Below, one piece after another: positions 42,985 to 52,543 of a stretch of 64,000 bases of DNA. The position numbers and the translations under genes are program-made. The notes under the pieces are model-generated. The model saw only the letters and a list, made by a program, of their open reading frames with translations, did no database searches and was not told where the DNA came from. Numbering within the stretch: the stretch's first letter is position 1; each line of letters opens with the position of its first letter. This DNA comes from Pseudomonas laurentiana (GTDB lineage Bacteria; Pseudomonadota; Gammaproteobacteria; Pseudomonadales; Pseudomonadaceae), in NCBI RefSeq assembly GCF_014648275.1, contig NZ_BMQU01000009.1:62001-126000 (forward strand), written 5' to 3'.

Positions 42985-45087
42985 TCAGATCAGTGAGGAA
43001 ATGCTCTCCAGGCGCCGCTCGGCAGGCTCAGGCCGGCCGAACAGGTACCCCTGGAAATGAGAGCAGCCTTGCTCTACGAGGCCCTTGAATTGGGTCCGGG
43101 TTTCGACACCTTCGGCGGTGGTCTGGATGTCGAGGCTTCTGCCAATACCGGTAATTGCACTGACAATGGCCAACGCCTCGCGGCTGCGCTCCATGTCCTG
43201 GGTAAAGGTTTTGTCGATCTTGATTCTGTCAAACGGGAACGAACGCAGATAGCCCAATGACGAATAACCCGTGCCAAAATCATCCAGGGCAATACGTACG
43301 CCCAAGGCCTTGATCTGCCGCAGGGCTTCGATGTTGCCTAGCGAATTTTCCAACAAGACCGATTCGGTGATTTCCAGTTCCAGCCGATGGGGTTCAAGGC
43401 CCGAGCTCTTCAGCGCATGCTCGACCAACGCGACGAACTGGCTGTTTCTGAACTGCATGGGTGACAGGTTTACCGCCACCGTCTGTTGCCCCGACCAACT
43501 GGCGGCTTCACGGCACGCCTCCTTCAGCGCCAACGCGCCAACCTCGTGAATCAGCCCGGACTCTTCGGCAATCGGTATGAAATCCAAGGGCCCAACCAGA
43601 CCGTTGACTGGGTGACACCAACGCATCAACGCTTCGTAGCCCACCACCTGCGTGTGGTCCTGATCGGTGATCGGCTGGTAGTACAACTGCAACTGCTCGC
43701 TGGCAATCGCATCACGCAGTTCCAGCTCGATGGTGCGCCGGTTACGCGCCGCCTCGTCCATGTCCAACCGGAAAAACGCATGGCAGTTACGCCCATTGCG
43801 CTTGGCTTCATACAACGCCATGTCAGCATAACGCAGTAGTTTTTCCGGTGTGGTGTGATCGCCAGGCGCCAAGGCGATCCCCACACTGATGCCCACTGAT
43901 ACGCGATGCCCATCGATCAGGAACTCCGGCTTTACCGCCTCGATCAGCCGTTGAGCCGCTTCCGCTGCATCAGCCGGTTTCGAAAGCCCCGGGAGAATCA
44001 CCGCAAACTCATCCCCACCCAGACGGGCCAGGGTGTCATGGCTGCGCAACACCTTGCGCAATCGTTCGGCAAGCTGGCGCAGCAGTTCATCGCCGTATTG
44101 ATGCCCGAGGGCGTCGTTGACGTTCTTGAAGTTGTCCAGGTCCAGACAAAGGGTGGCGGTCGCACAGGACTTCAGGTTATCGAGGAGCAAAGCGTCATTC
44201 AGCCGCTGGCGTAATTGCACGCGATTGGGCAAGCCCGTCAGGATGTCGTGATGCGCCAGAAAGCGAATCTTTTCGTTGGCCGCGTTCTCTTCAGTAATGT
44301 CATCGGCAATCAACATCAGGTAGCGCTTGCCTGACTCATGGCCGTGAATGCTCAGGGCGCGTGAGCGCAGCGTGCGAGCACCGCGCGGCGTCTCAAGCTG
44401 CTCCTCAGAACGGTGTGCAACCTCGGTACGCACGGCTATATCCGCCAGTTGCTCAAAGTACTCGCTTATCTGAGGGGTCAGGCATTCCTCACTGCGTTTA
44501 CCGATCATGTCCGCGTGCGGGCAATCGAACAGCGTTTCAGCCTGTCGATTGGCCAACAGGATCTGCCGCGTCACGGCATCTTGAACCACAACGCTGGAGG
44601 GGATATTGGAAATCACTGTATCCAGGAACATCGACATCGATGCCATCTGTTCACTGTAGCGTTCCGCCAGTTCCTTGGCTTCGAGCAGTTGCTGCTCTCG
44701 GTTGCGCAACTCAGTGATATCCCGGGTGACCTTGGCGAAGCCGATGAACACGCCCTGCTCATCGTAGATGGCGTCGATGACCACGTTCGCCCAGAACGAG
44801 CTTCCGTCCTTGCGAAAACGCCAGCCTTGGGCCTCGAAGCGGCCCGTGCGACGTGCGATCTCAAGGCCTCGCTGAGGCACACCTGCCGCTTGGTCTTCCA
44901 GGGAGTAAAAGCAGGCGAAATTCCGACCGACTATTTCCTCTTGCCGATACCCCTTGGCTCGCTCGGCACCGGCGTTCCAGTTCGCCACCGTGCCCTCTGG
45001 GCTTAGCATGTAGATCGCATAATCGACCACACCCTGCACCAGCAACCTGTACATCACATCTGAATTATCTAAGGTCATTGCACTCAT
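42985..45087 (-). CDS. PAS-PAS-GGDEF-EAL cyclic-di-GMP enzyme
   Basis: About 700 residues from the ATG at 45087; the frame is open to 45159 and neither start has a clear ribosome site. A PAS domain (VDYAIYMLSPEGTVANWNAG, residues 15-125) and a second PAS (about 145-270) precede GGDEF and EAL domains. The cyclase motif LGGDEFAV is intact, with RSHD five residues before it as a product-inhibition site. The phosphodiesterase motifs YEALMRW, NLSPMQF, ITESVLL, DDFGTGYSS and KIDKTF are also intact. It could make and degrade c-di-GMP, with the PAS domains setting the balance. Confidence 0.92.
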   Translation of the reverse strand: MSAMTLDNSDVMYRLLVQGVVDYAIYMLSPEGTVANWNAGAERAKGYRQEEIVGRNFACFYSLEDQAAGVPQRGLEIARRTGRFEAQGWRFRKDGSSFWANVVIDAIYDEQGVFIGFAKVTRDITELRNREQQLLEAKELAERYSEQMASMSMFLDTVISNIPSSVVVQDAVTRQILLANRQAETLFDCPHADMIGKRSEECLTPQISEYFEQLADIAVRTEVAHRSEEQLETPRGARTLRSRALSIHGHESGKRYLMLIADDITEENAANEKIRFLAHHDILTGLPNRVQLRQRLNDALLLDNLKSCATATLCLDLDNFKNVNDALGHQYGDELLRQLAERLRKVLRSHDTLARLGGDEFAVILPGLSKPADAAEAAQRLIEAVKPEFLIDGHRVSVGISVGIALAPGDHTTPEKLLRYADMALYEAKRNGRNCHAFFRLDMDEAARNRRTIELELRDAIASEQLQLYYQPITDQDHTQVVGYEALMRWCHPVNGLVGPLDFIPIAEESGLIHEVGALALKEACREAASWSGQQTVAVNLSPMQFRNSQFVALVEHALKSSGLEPHRLELEITESVLLENSLGNIEALRQIKALGVRIALDDFGTGYSSLGYLRSFPFDRIKIDKTFTQDMERSREALAIVSAITGIGRSLDIQTTAEGVETRTQFKGLVEQGCSHFQGYLFGRPEPAERRLESISSLI

Positions 45088-45310
45088 TGCCGCCAATCGT
45101 CCATTAACACGTCGACCGAGCAAGAACCCAGTGTCCGAAGACGCGAGCAACGAGACCAAGTCGATAGCACCATGCTACCAATCTTGTCCTACAGACAGAC
45201 AGAAAATCCGCACAAAGGAGGGGCAGGCAACCTGCAAACAGATGGCCGGTAGAATGGGCGAGCGCTGACACGGCCGAATGAGTGATGGTCGTGCCAGCCT
45301 GGCACCGCGA

Positions 45311-45652
45311 TCAATCGTCGCGAGTCAGTACTTCCAGCAATTCGATCTCGAAGACCAGGTTCGAGTGAGGCTTGATCACCGGGCCCATCTTGCGTGCGCC
45401 ATAGGCCAGGTGCGATGGCACGAACAGCTTGCGTTTGCCGCCCACCTTCATGCCCATCAGGCCCTGGTCCCAGCCCTTGATCACCCGCCCGGTGCCAATG
45501 ACACACTGGAAAGGCTTGCCGCGCTCATAGGAAGAATCGAACGGAGTGCCGTCTTCAAGAAAACCACGGTACTGGGTAGTGATCAAGGCTCCCTTGACCA
45601 CGGCCTTGCCCTCGCCCACCTGGATATCGGTAATTTGCAGTTCGCTGCTCAT
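45311..45652 (-). CDS. FKBP-type peptidyl-prolyl isomerase
   Basis: 113 residues, one FKBP domain without signal peptide, so cytoplasmic. DGTPFDSSYERGKPFQCVIG, VIKGWDQGLMGMKVGGKRKL and SHLAYGARKMGPVIKPHSNL contain the aromatic and Asp residues of the active-site pocket. It speeds proline isomerisation during folding. It is a free-standing gene with 220 bases on the downstream side. A short inverted repeat, GTGCCA/TGGCAC at about 45288-45302, may be its terminator. Confidence 0.93.
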   Translation of the reverse strand: MSSELQITDIQVGEGKAVVKGALITTQYRGFLEDGTPFDSSYERGKPFQCVIGTGRVIKGWDQGLMGMKVGGKRKLFVPSHLAYGARKMGPVIKPHSNLVFEIELLEVLTRDD

Positions 45653-45853
45653 GCTTGTCCTCGTTGAAACGTACGTACGCTATTGCCGCAGCCTTTTCTC
45701 AGGAATGCGCGCGTTTGGCAAGCACCGACAACATTGACACACCGTAAAGGGCAACAGCGCTTTTCTCGATCTTGATGTGGTTGATTGAGCACACTCAGCC
45801 ACTCAAAGGTCGTAAGTGAGCAGCGTTTTGACAATGGGCGACCATTCGATCAT

Positions 45854-46735
45854 TCATTGCCTGGAGTATACAAACCCGCTCACCGACCCCTGCTGCTTCG
45901 CATTACCTCTCAGCAACTGCCTGAAGGCCCGAGCCTGCTGTGACGACAGTGTTGCGTTCTCTTTCATGACGATCCAGGTGGCGTCATCGCAAGGTGGTAA
46001 TGTCTCAGCGCCTTCGTATGTCCAGTAACTGCCGAGCTTGCGCGGGAACTGATCGAAGTAGCGGTCCATCCTGGTTTTTCTCGTACCTGCCAGGTAGTCC
46101 AGCAATGCGCCGAGTTGCACATTATCAGCGCGCCCTTGCCGGTACAGCACCGAGACTATGGCAACCTTGCCCTTCGCCGAGCGGTGGATGTACTGAACCT
46201 CCAGGGGATAGAAGGCCTGATCGACAGAGTGTTCACTTTGCGCATGGAAAACGACCGATTCCAGTTCATAGGTCTCTGCCCTGAACCGGTCGTCCAACGT
46301 AATGTCATGCCCTTCGGCAGGCAACAACGCCAAGTAGCGCGGTCCCCGTTCTATTTCATCGATCAGTACATCCCGGTATGCGATTGATAACGTTGGTGCA
46401 AAGGAAGAATGGCTCGAAAATCGGGTATTGATGTCGATCGGCGATGGCTTTCTCGGCCTTGTACAACGTGCACCCCAGCTATCCGGGTTGGAATAGTTGA
46501 CCCCTTCCACCTCCCTGACAGGAATGGCGGGGCTGCCATTCGGCCTTGGCCGCGAGTGATCCGGGCGCGACGGCTGAGGACGCGGCCGGGCGGGATGAGG
46601 GTCGGCCGTGATGGGCAAGATACTGACACTGGCGGCGGACGAGGTATCCGAACCACGTTCAACATGCCCATCGCCCGCCTGTACGGCAGAAGAAAACAAC
46701 CACGGAAAAGCCAACACGAACACCAGTTTTTTCAT
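45854..46735 (-). CDS. Secreted alpha-carbonic-anhydrase-like protein lacking zinc ligands
   Basis: 293 residues with a signal peptide (MKKLVFVLAFPWLFSSAVQA) and a Pro/Arg-rich segment at about 45-70. The rest follows alpha-carbonic anhydrases: PDSWG, KPSPIDINT, FHAQSEHSVDQAFYPLEVQ, YWTYEGAETLPPCDDATWIV. When aligned on those blocks by eye, the three zinc histidines (94, 96, 119 in human CA II) fall on V162, H164 and Q181, so two are lost. The Thr199 position is kept. It is probably not an active anhydrase and may bind a ligand or surface. Neighbours give no clue. Confidence 0.68.
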   Translation of the reverse strand: MKKLVFVLAFPWLFSSAVQAGDGHVERGSDTSSAASVSILPITADPHPARPRPQPSRPDHSRPRPNGSPAIPVREVEGVNYSNPDSWGARCTRPRKPSPIDINTRFSSHSSFAPTLSIAYRDVLIDEIERGPRYLALLPAEGHDITLDDRFRAETYELESVVFHAQSEHSVDQAFYPLEVQYIHRSAKGKVAIVSVLYRQGRADNVQLGALLDYLAGTRKTRMDRYFDQFPRKLGSYWTYEGAETLPPCDDATWIVMKENATLSSQQARAFRQLLRGNAKQQGSVSGFVYSRQ

Positions 46736-46958
46736 ACACACCAACGAGCTTCAGAAACGCATTAATCGCAAAAAATGCGCCCTGTTGCCCTGCGCCCTGG
46801 CACCCAAGAGCAAAACCGGGTGCAGTATAGACACGCAAAATTCAAGCACCCCAAAACAATCATTTCAACGTCTTACGTACCACCTCATCGACCCGCTCCG
46901 AGCGCCACCATCAGTCTCTCATCCCAGCCGATTCACGCAACCCGGCAACACCCTCGAC

Positions 46959-47891
46959 TCAGGCAACGCTCACCGCCCGCTGGGGCTCATGCTGACGCAT
47001 CGACCAGCACACGCCGCCGATCACCAGCACGATCGCAGCGGCTTCCAGTACGCTCGGCCCACTCTGGCGCCAGATGAAGGCATACAGCAGGGCGAACAGC
47101 GTCTCGAACACAATCAACTGCCCGCTCATGGTCAACGGCATTCGCTTGGACGCTGCATTCCACAGCAACGCGGCCAACCACGAGCCAAACAAGGCGCTGC
47201 CCAGGCTGTAAAGCCAGAACAGGTTCCAGCGGCCAGCGGGCGCCTCGACCTGCAACTGCGCGGGTTGCCACAGCCAGATCGCAGCGACCAGCAGCAGGCT
47301 GAACACGCCCGTGGCCACGCCACAGAACACCGACCATTGATGGCTGTCGAAATGCCCGGACTGCTTGAGGTAACGGCTGTTGTGAACGGCGTACCAGGTC
47401 CAGCTCAGCAACGCCCCCAAGGCATACAGCACACCGACAAACTTGTCGGCCATGGCGCCCGGTTCGACGGCGAAGGTTTGCAGATTGATGCAGAGCATTC
47501 CGGCGAGAATCAAACCTAATGGGCCAGCCAGCCGCGACAAGGCGATTGCGCCGCTGTCATGGCGCCCGTACAGGGTAATGGTCAAGGGCAATACCCCGAC
47601 AATCAGCGAGGCTGGTGCCACACCCAGGCGCTGAATCGCGGCGACCAGGCAGATGAAATAGATCAGGTTGCCGATCACAGATAGCCGCATGAGCATCCAC
47701 AGATCGCCCAGGGTCAACGTGCGCAAGGTCTGACGCAAGGGAATGGCGAGCACCAGCGAAATCACACCGAACAATACGAAGCGCGCGCAGCTGAGCAGCA
47801 CCGGGCTGAACTCCGGCAACAACTGCGGCACCATCAGTACCATTCCCCACATCGCACCGGCCACGCCGGCATAGGCCACACCCCGTTTCAC
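46959..47891 (-). CDS. DMT family transporter (EamA)
   Basis: 310 residues from the GTG at 47891, which has AAGAGGTG 6 bases upstream; an ATG at 47966 with AGGGGA would add 25 polar residues and cannot be excluded. Ten membrane helices in two EamA repeats. It is divergent from a LysR regulator 158 bases away that probably controls it. PLTITLYGRHDSGAIAL and SWTWYAVHNSRYLKQ are within loops. Substrate unknown. Confidence 0.87.
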   Translation of the reverse strand: MKRGVAYAGVAGAMWGMVLMVPQLLPEFSPVLLSCARFVLFGVISLVLAIPLRQTLRTLTLGDLWMLMRLSVIGNLIYFICLVAAIQRLGVAPASLIVGVLPLTITLYGRHDSGAIALSRLAGPLGLILAGMLCINLQTFAVEPGAMADKFVGVLYALGALLSWTWYAVHNSRYLKQSGHFDSHQWSVFCGVATGVFSLLLVAAIWLWQPAQLQVEAPAGRWNLFWLYSLGSALFGSWLAALLWNAASKRMPLTMSGQLIVFETLFALLYAFIWRQSGPSVLEAAAIVLVIGGVCWSMRQHEPQRAVSVA

Positions 47892-48049
47892 CGCATTCAC
47901 CTCTTGATCGATTGAAGCGAGCAGGCTAGCCGCTCGCAGGCGCCTCGACAAAAGATCATTCGGCATGCAGCCATTCCCCTGCGGAATACCTTTTACCCTT
48001 CAGCCTTCGGTCTTATGATCAGGGCATTCCGTAAACGCAGGCCTGGAAC

Positions 48050-48943
48050 ATGAGCCGCTTCAACCGACACTTGCCGCCTCTCGACACGCTGATTGCCTTC
48101 GAGGCGGTAGCCCGTACCGGCAGCTTTACCCGCGCCGCCAGCGAGCTGTGCCTGACCCAAAGCGCCGTCAGCAAGCAAATCAAGACACTGGAAGAGCACT
48201 TGTCAGCGCCGTTGTTCGAGCGGCGCGCACGAGGCATCGCGCTGACCCAGGCCGGCACGGCCTTCAATGCCATCGTTGAACCCCTGCTGGAAAGCCTGCT
48301 GGCTAACGTATTGCGGCTCAAGAGCGGCCATGGCAGCCGCAATGTCAGCGTTATCTGCACACACGCTGTCGCGCAGTACTGGCTGTTCCCGCGCCTGCTG
48401 CGCTTCAACGAACAGCACCCAGAACTGACGGTGAACATCCACGCCAGCAACGAGATCAGCGAGAGCGTCATCACCGACTACGACTTCGGCATCCTCTACG
48501 GTCATGGCCGTTGGCGCTCGCTGCAGGCCAGCAAGCTGTTTGACGAATGCATTTACCCGATTGTCAGTGCCCAACGCCCGCTGCCAGCGGTGCATTCACT
48601 GAGTGAGCTGCAGGCCTTGCCTCTGATTCAACTGGACGCCTCAGCCTGGAACTGCCTGGACTGGCACGACTGGTTCAACCACCAGGGCGTGCGCTACAAA
48701 GCACCAGCCGATGCGGTGACGTTCAATCAGGTCAACCTGGTGTTCGACGCAGTCATGCAGGGCATGGGGGTGGGGCTGGGCTGGGAGTTCATGGCACGCG
48801 AGCGGATCGACAGCGGGCAGATCCGCACGGTTTCGGACTTTGCCGTGCGTACCGGGCAGGCCGACTACCTGGTACACGACAAACAGGTGATGCCTTCGCC
48901 TGCGGCGAAGGTCTTTGCGGATTGGCTTATCGCAAACGGCTGA
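48050..48943 (+). CDS. LysR family regulator
   Basis: 297 residues. The N-terminal helix-turn-helix (LIAFEAVARTGSFTRAASEL and CLTQSAVSKQIKTLEEHL) is of the GcvA-like LysR group, followed by a substrate-binding domain with the SVICTHAVAQYWLFPRLLRF hinge. It is divergent from the DMT transporter gene and probably controls it. The stop lies 13 bases from the convergent methyltransferase gene. Confidence 0.93.
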   Translation: MSRFNRHLPPLDTLIAFEAVARTGSFTRAASELCLTQSAVSKQIKTLEEHLSAPLFERRARGIALTQAGTAFNAIVEPLLESLLANVLRLKSGHGSRNVSVICTHAVAQYWLFPRLLRFNEQHPELTVNIHASNEISESVITDYDFGILYGHGRWRSLQASKLFDECIYPIVSAQRPLPAVHSLSELQALPLIQLDASAWNCLDWHDWFNHQGVRYKAPADAVTFNQVNLVFDAVMQGMGVGLGWEFMARERIDSGQIRTVSDFAVRTGQADYLVHDKQVMPSPAAKVFADWLIANG

Positions 48944-48956
48944 ACACGCCCGGGTA

Positions 48957-48981
48957 TCAGGGCTTGATGAGCAAGCCCTGA
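48957..48981. terminator. Stem-loop at the convergent lysR / tylF-like gene junction
   Basis: TCAGGGCTTG (48957-48966) and CAAGCCCTGA (48972-48981) form a perfect 10-base-pair stem with a 5-base loop. It includes the last codons of the methyltransferase gene and follows the LysR gene by 13 bases. No T run. Confidence 0.45.
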
Positions 48982-49823
48982 CCGGTTGGCAAACTGGCAA
49001 TCGAAAGGTTCATTTTCTTTGCCCAGGCATCCATGCCTTCCTTCTGTGGCTGATAGCCGAAGTAGGCGTAATCGTCGAGCAGTACAAAGGCGCCAGAAAC
49101 CAGGCGGTCCCAGAGATAATCGATAGCCGCCACTTCAGGTATCGTGCAGTTAAGATCGATGTGCAAGAACGCAATACGGGTGGCGTCTATGTGCTCCAGG
49201 GTATCGGGAATGCTTCCCGGTACGATCCGCACATTGCGCCACTCAGAGAAGTTCTTCTTCACAGAATCGAGGTTGGTGGTATAGAACCCCGACTCGATTT
49301 CGCTCTGATTGCGCTCGATCACCCCGCCGTTTTTTTCATTCTCGGACAGGTAGCGCTCATCCAGCCCGGTAAAGGTATCCAGCAAGTAGAACTGCCTGCC
49401 AGTAGTGTCCCAGTCCAAGTCCTTCATGATGGCTGAACTCAGAAAGCCATAGTTGACACCGCACTCGACAAAATCGCCCTCGTGCTTGGCTGCCGAGCGG
49501 GCAGCCCACAGCCCGATATGGACACGCCAGTACCACTTGTAATCACACCCTGTCGCTTCGATGCCACGCTGATAGGCAGCAACGTAGGACGGGTCGATCA
49601 TGAAGTCATGGTTGTGCTTCGAGGCAAGGCCGTCGTACTGATAGTGACCTTCGAGCTTAGGATGGAGCAGGCTTTTGTCACGGGTGGCAACAGCGCCATG
49701 CTTGTAAGGACGACCTTCACTTTTGCCAAATTTAAGGTAGTGCTGAGTCGGGTCCATGCCAGCGGCCCGAACATCGGCATGCAGCTCCAAATATACTTCG
49801 GGCGAAAAATCATCCGGCAACAT
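48957..49823 (-). CDS. TylF/MycF-type O-methyltransferase with N-terminal extension
   Basis: 288 residues. The SAM-binding fold is visible from GDFVECGVNYGFLSSAIMKD (motif I) to LLDTFTGLDERYLSENEKNG and FLHIDLNCTIPEVAAIDYLW, where the Asp residues would bind metal, as in the macrocin O-methyltransferase TylF group that methylates sugar hydroxyls. The first 45 residues (DDFSPEVYLELHADVRAAGM) resemble the short helical repeat found in glycosyltransferases of O-antigen or flagellin clusters. No glycan cluster is nearby. A hairpin at 48957-48981 overlaps the gene's end. Confidence 0.8.
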   Translation of the reverse strand: MLPDDFSPEVYLELHADVRAAGMDPTQHYLKFGKSEGRPYKHGAVATRDKSLLHPKLEGHYQYDGLASKHNHDFMIDPSYVAAYQRGIEATGCDYKWYWRVHIGLWAARSAAKHEGDFVECGVNYGFLSSAIMKDLDWDTTGRQFYLLDTFTGLDERYLSENEKNGGVIERNQSEIESGFYTTNLDSVKKNFSEWRNVRIVPGSIPDTLEHIDATRIAFLHIDLNCTIPEVAAIDYLWDRLVSGAFVLLDDYAYFGYQPQKEGMDAWAKKMNLSIASLPTGQGLLIKP

Positions 49824-49921
49824 CAGCAGACACTCCAGTCTAAAACTCGTTGAATATCAAGGCATAGAACGTATCGGCCACCATCAAAAAACCTTAAGCG
49901 ATGGACCATCAGTCAGCAATA

Positions 49922-50860
49922 TCAGGCAGTTACCGGGGTCAGCACAGGCTTGCCGGAAAAGAACGCCTGCAGGTTTCGCAGCACCAGTTGCACCGTATCA
50001 CCCGCCGCTTCCGGCGACTGCCCGGCCACATGCGGGGTCAACACCACATTCGGCAGTGCCTTGAGCGCGTCAGGTACCGCAGGTTCTTCATCGAAAACGT
50101 CCAGCGCAGCACCGGCGATGCGCTTTCGCTGCAACGCATCGACCAGGTCGGCGGTACAGACCACGCTGGCACGGGCGATGTTCACCAGAAAGCCTTGGTC
50201 ACCAAGTGCATCCAGCACGGTAGCGTCGATCAGGTGCTGGGTACTGGCACCGCCCGGCGTGGCGATAACGAGGAAGTCCGATGCCTGTGCCAACGCCAGC
50301 ACGCTGTCGCAATAGCTGTAGGGCACGTCGCTACGTGGCTGGCGGCTGTGGTAACGGACCTGCATGTCGAACCCGAGAGCGCCACGCTTGGCGATTGCCC
50401 GGCCAATCGCACCCAACCCGAGAATTCCCAGGCGCTTGCCGGCCAGCGACGGGCTGATGACCCGGTTCCACTCACCACGACGGGTAGAGGCATCGGCACG
50501 GGGGATATCGCGAACCACTGCACATAGCAAGGCCATGGCATGGTCCGCCACGGTCGAGGCGTTGGCCCCTGCTCCATTGGTGACGGTGATACCGCGTGCT
50601 GCCGCTGCCGCAAGATCGACCTGCTCATAGCCGGCACCAATCACACAGATGATTTTAAGCTGTGGCAGGGCCGCCATCTCATCGGCATACAGGCCCAACG
50701 GCCCACGCGTAAGCACGGCATCGATTTCACTGCCATGGCGAGCAATGGCCTCTCGCCGCAGCGCAGGCGTCTGCGCAAGGATCAGGTTGAAACCGTTGTT
50801 GCGCAACAGGGGCAGGTAGTCGTCGACCGTTTCTACCAGCACCAGTACCGTCTTTGTCAT
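49922..50860 (-). CDS. D-2-hydroxyacid dehydrogenase (glyoxylate/hydroxypyruvate reductase-like)
   Basis: 312 residues of the D-isomer 2-hydroxyacid dehydrogenase family. The NAD(P)-binding motif is LGILGLGAIGRAIAKRGALG near residue 150. Substrate Arg is in VNIARASVVC, Glu in VFDEEPAVPD, and catalytic His in VVLTPHVAG. The substrate is likely glyoxylate or hydroxypyruvate, which suits the glyoxylate theme of the window, but it is 20 kb from the gcl operon and carries no operator of the TTGTNNACAA type. Confidence 0.9.
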   Translation of the reverse strand: MTKTVLVLVETVDDYLPLLRNNGFNLILAQTPALRREAIARHGSEIDAVLTRGPLGLYADEMAALPQLKIICVIGAGYEQVDLAAAAARGITVTNGAGANASTVADHAMALLCAVVRDIPRADASTRRGEWNRVISPSLAGKRLGILGLGAIGRAIAKRGALGFDMQVRYHSRQPRSDVPYSYCDSVLALAQASDFLVIATPGGASTQHLIDATVLDALGDQGFLVNIARASVVCTADLVDALQRKRIAGAALDVFDEEPAVPDALKALPNVVLTPHVAGQSPEAAGDTVQLVLRNLQAFFSGKPVLTPVTA

Positions 50861-50908
50861 GCCTTGCTCCAGAGCTGTCCGCGAGGGCGCATTGTGCGCC
50901 AGCCCGGA

Positions 50909-51322
50909 CTAGTTGGAAAAGGCCCGTCCCAGACCGCCCGGGACACCGCTGCTATCGGTTTCCTGCCAGGGCCCCTGAAGGCTGGTCGACCAGCTCCAGC
51001 CATTGTTCCAGCGGTAGTAGGTGCGCTGCCGGTAGAAGGTGTTGGTCTGGCCTTCGAGCACGTAGACCCCGAGGCGCGGATCCCAGTGGCTGGCACCACC
51101 GGGCGGCGGTGCGAAGCTGGCCGAGGTCCGCGGCATCGGTTTCTGCGAAGGGGTAACCGTTGGCTTGCTCGGTACTGCCCCTGGGCGAGGCGTCGGCTTG
51201 ATCACCGTGCCTGGCGGCTGCCGCCCTATGGGCGGTTCAGGGTAGCTCGAAGGCTGCTGCACCGTACACGCACTCAAGCCCAGAGCCAAGGTAATCAGGG
51301 TGAGGCGGACGGTGCTGTTCAT
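50909..51322 (-). CDS. Lipoprotein of unknown function
   Basis: 137 residues with a lipoprotein signal: LTLITLALGLSACTVQQPSS, lipobox LSAC with Cys at 19. A Pro-rich stretch at about 22-75 would span the periplasm or cell-wall space, and a small Trp/Tyr-rich C-terminus (YYRWNNGWSWSTSLQGPWQE) follows. It starts 12 bases after ccmI on the same strand, so it may be read through from the ccm operon. No known function. Confidence 0.75.
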   Translation of the reverse strand: MNSTVRLTLITLALGLSACTVQQPSSYPEPPIGRQPPGTVIKPTPRPGAVPSKPTVTPSQKPMPRTSASFAPPPGGASHWDPRLGVYVLEGQTNTFYRQRTYYRWNNGWSWSTSLQGPWQETDSSGVPGGLGRAFSN

Positions 51323-51334
51323 GAGGCTACTCGC

Positions 51335-52543
51335 TTAAGGATCCGGGCTGTCGATGGTCAGATGCTGCTGCGCCTCGGTACTGCTGGCCAGCGGCGAACT
51401 GCGGCCGATCCACTCACCCTTGGTCGGCTGGCCTGCGCGGGAGACGCGCGCAACCAGTTGGACTTCAGGAAAGTTCGACAGTTTCATGCTCGGCATCATT
51501 GCGTCGCTATCGGCAAGCTCGACCTCGATTGGCAACTGGGCCACCGTCACCCGCTTCACCGCCAACGGCATGGGCGGGCCTTCACTTGCACGGGCAAAGA
51601 TAAACACGCTGTCGCCAGGCTGAACCTTGTCCTTCAGCGCCGCAGCCAGTTCGACCCTTACCTTGAGCCGCGCCGGTGCCTTGTCGCTAATGGCGGGGGT
51701 TGTCACGGGTTGAACACCGCTGGCCTTGAGTCTGTCGGCAGCGCGTGCCACGCCACCCTCAAGCGCCGCACGGGAGGTATCACCGGCAGGCAGTTGCGCC
51801 AGCAAACGGTTCCAGTAATCGATGGCCTGCTGGTAGCGCTGGCCTTCGAACGCCGCAATGCCCAGCAGCCCGAGGCTGGTGACTTCCTGCGGATCAGCCT
51901 TGAGGGCTTCGTCGGTCAAGGCCTGCAGTTGCGGAGTCCACTGCTTGCCGTTGGCAAAGTAGAGCGCCTGCGCCCACTGTCCGAGCAACTCAGGCTGACG
52001 CCCGGCCAGGCCTACGGCGCGCTCGAAGGTCTTGGCGGCATCGGCGGAACGCTCCTGCGCCATATAGGCGCGACCGAGGAAGTACAGGCCCTCGGCCGAA
52101 TCGGGCTGGGCAGCAACGGCGCGCTCCAGGCGTGCGGTCATTTCTTCCATTGACTGTGGTGCCTGAGCAAACTCCTGGGTCAGCGCCACTTTGTCACTGG
52201 CACCAAAGTGCAGGTACAGGCCTATAGCCATCAGCGGCACCAGTACAGCAGCCAGCAGCGGCAACGGTTTACCGAGGCGAGCCAAGCGTGCTGGCTCGGC
52301 ATTTTCGGTATCCTCTAGCAGTTCGCGGGCCGCTTCATCACGCCCACTCGCCAGTTGTTCCGCGCTGAGTACACCCGCCGCCTGCTGGGCCTGCAGTTCA
52401 GCAACGCGCTCCTGATACAAGGCAACGTTCAGTGCCGTACGGTCTTCTTCCAGTTGCGCGCGACGTCCGCGCAGCACAGGGATCAGCAAAAAGCTCAGGG
52501 CTACCAGTAACAGCAGGCCTGCAGCAAGCCAGAAATCAGTCAT
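51335..52543 (-). CDS. ccmI: Cytochrome c biogenesis protein CcmI
   Basis: 402 residues from [20 protein letters not shown] at 52543, overlapping the end of ccmH by 8 bases; an earlier in-frame start at 52582 lies well inside ccmH. Two N-terminal membrane helices (residues 3-22 and about 93-112) flank a cytoplasmic loop, then a periplasmic domain with TPR repeats ([40 protein letters not shown]). CcmI holds apocytochrome c for heme ligation with CcmF and CcmH. Last gene of the ccm operon. Confidence 0.94.
   Translation of the reverse strand: MTDFWLAAGLLLLVALSFLLIPVLRGRRAQLEEDRTALNVALYQERVAELQAQQAAGVLSAEQLASGRDEAARELLEDTENAEPARLARLGKPLPLLAAVLVPLMAIGLYLHFGASDKVALTQEFAQAPQSMEEMTARLERAVAAQPDSAEGLYFLGRAYMAQERSADAAKTFERAVGLAGRQPELLGQWAQALYFANGKQWTPQLQALTDEALKADPQEVTSLGLLGIAAFEGQRYQQAIDYWNRLLAQLPAGDTSRAALEGGVARAADRLKASGVQPVTTPAISDKAPARLKVRVELAAALKDKVQPGDSVFIFARASEGPPMPLAVKRVTVAQLPIEVELADSDAMMPSMKLSNFPEVQLVARVSRAGQPTKGEWIGRSSPLASSTEAQQHLTIDSPDP

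Noticed and set aside
45866-45878. GAGTATACAAAC, a possible further operator
   Set aside because: Only one half matches TTGTNNACAA and it lies within the end of the carbonic-anhydrase-like gene, not in a promoter.
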